From Chloroflexota bacterium (lineage in GTDB: Bacteria; Chloroflexota; Anaerolineae; B4-G1), in NCBI GenBank assembly GCA_024232355.1, contig JAAEPW010000578.1:51591-115590 (forward strand): a stretch of DNA of 64,000 nt, in the 5' to 3' direction. Of the stretch, positions 63,607-64,000 are shown in pieces. A program made the position numbers and the translations under genes. The notes below the pieces were generated by a model. It made no database searches. It was not told the origin of the DNA and saw only the letters and a list, made by a program, of their open reading frames with translations. Numbering within the stretch: position 1 is the stretch's first letter; each line of letters opens with the position of its first letter.

Positions 63607-64000
63607 TGTAAAAAATATACTGATTTTAGGCATTATCTAGCATTCTTTTAACATTGTGTACACAGAAGAATATTACCATGATAACATGGCTTGGTGCGCT
63701 CAATAATACCAAGCACACCATTCTGCGCACAAAAGAGCATTCCAAGTCTATCAAAAAGATTATTTATCAGGTCAGGCTTGGGATGCCTAGTACTTTCAAG
63801 TACAAAGGCACTTGGGGATCGTTCAAAAATAATTTTGTATTTTGATACATGTTTCGCGAATGGCACTGGTTCAGTTGGGTGGGATTTTTAGAGAATAGTC
63901 TGTTGTGGCTCGAAATTGAGCTTGTAGCCGCGCTTTCCATAGCGCGTAAGGCTCTACGAGGTATGGAAACCTCGTCTACATCGTAATCCCATTCAACTGA
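63607..64000. other. Non-coding end of the window
   Basis: No reading frame with a credible start and ribosome site is seen. The stretch contains the inverted repeat listed separately and small hairpins. A gene may start just beyond the right end. Confidence 0.5.
63871..64000. repeat. 130-bp element bounded by imperfect 15-bp inverted repeats
   Basis: TCAGTTGGGTGGGAT (63871-63885) and ATCCCATTCAACTGA (63986-64000) pair at 13 of 15 positions. Inside are GCGC-TTTCCATA-GCGC and CGAGG-TATGGAAA-CCTCG, two small hairpins whose loops, TTTCCATA and TATGGAAA, are complementary to each other. It could be a small mobile element or a structured RNA. Confidence 0.5.

Overview
The window looks like a bacterial chromosome segment, most likely from Chloroflexota (Anaerolineae-like). 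This is an inference. It rests on long runs of GT-C-type membrane glycosyltransferases, a giant secreted beta-helix protein ending in an IYLPVVMR-type tail, Flp pilin with NarL/DegS-type two-component pairs, and short AC/AG-rich micro-repeats in genes and spacers. No rRNA, CRISPR array, phage or transposase gene was recognised. Promoters mostly fit a sigma70 pattern, often with a TGn extended -10.

1-9.8 kb is housekeeping and redox. It holds a diacylglycerol-kinase-like lipid kinase (first base of its start codon cut off), a Ca2+/H+ antiporter, secG, an orphan family-5 solute-binding protein, tRNA-Leu(CAG), a convergent octaheme cytochrome c lipoprotein on a collagen-like stalk, a multi-TM histidine kinase with its NarL-type regulator, a frameshifted gene remnant and an MFS transporter. 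9.9-21.4 kb holds a zinc-ribbon/TPR membrane protein, an Atg22-like MFS protein with an extracytoplasmic insertion, an unknown membrane protein, a beta-propeller lipoprotein, an esterase-like lipoprotein, and a copZ-copA copper operon whose promoter is covered by a perfect 10-3-10 palindrome.

21.6-40.3 kb is mainly a surface-glycan or lipid-linked-sugar region. Nine codirectional genes lie close together or overlap. They include two versions of a three-part module (GT-C-like protein, YfhO-like protein, membrane-embedded spermidine-synthase-like protein), then another membrane protein, a dolichol/polyprenyl-phosphate mannose synthase and a methyltransferase. A divergent GT-C-like gene, a decayed membrane-protein gene and one further GT-C-like gene follow. 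The mannose synthase would supply the lipid-linked donor that GT-C enzymes use outside the membrane.

40.9-53.9 kb is one gene for a 4356-residue exported protein with seven beta-helix modules alternating with CARDB/DUF11-like repeat blocks, then a BACON-like and a PKD-like domain. It has a 551-bp upstream region with direct repeats. 54.1-60.9 kb is a second GT-C/GT87/GT39-like run, including one protein that seems to have lost its central membrane core in frame, followed by a decayed paralogue.

61.5-64 kb holds a NarL-type regulator, a DegS-like soluble kinase, and a 48-residue Flp-type pilin gene with a near-consensus promoter and a 15-bp hairpin behind it. The window ends in a non-coding stretch bounded by an imperfect 15-bp inverted repeat.
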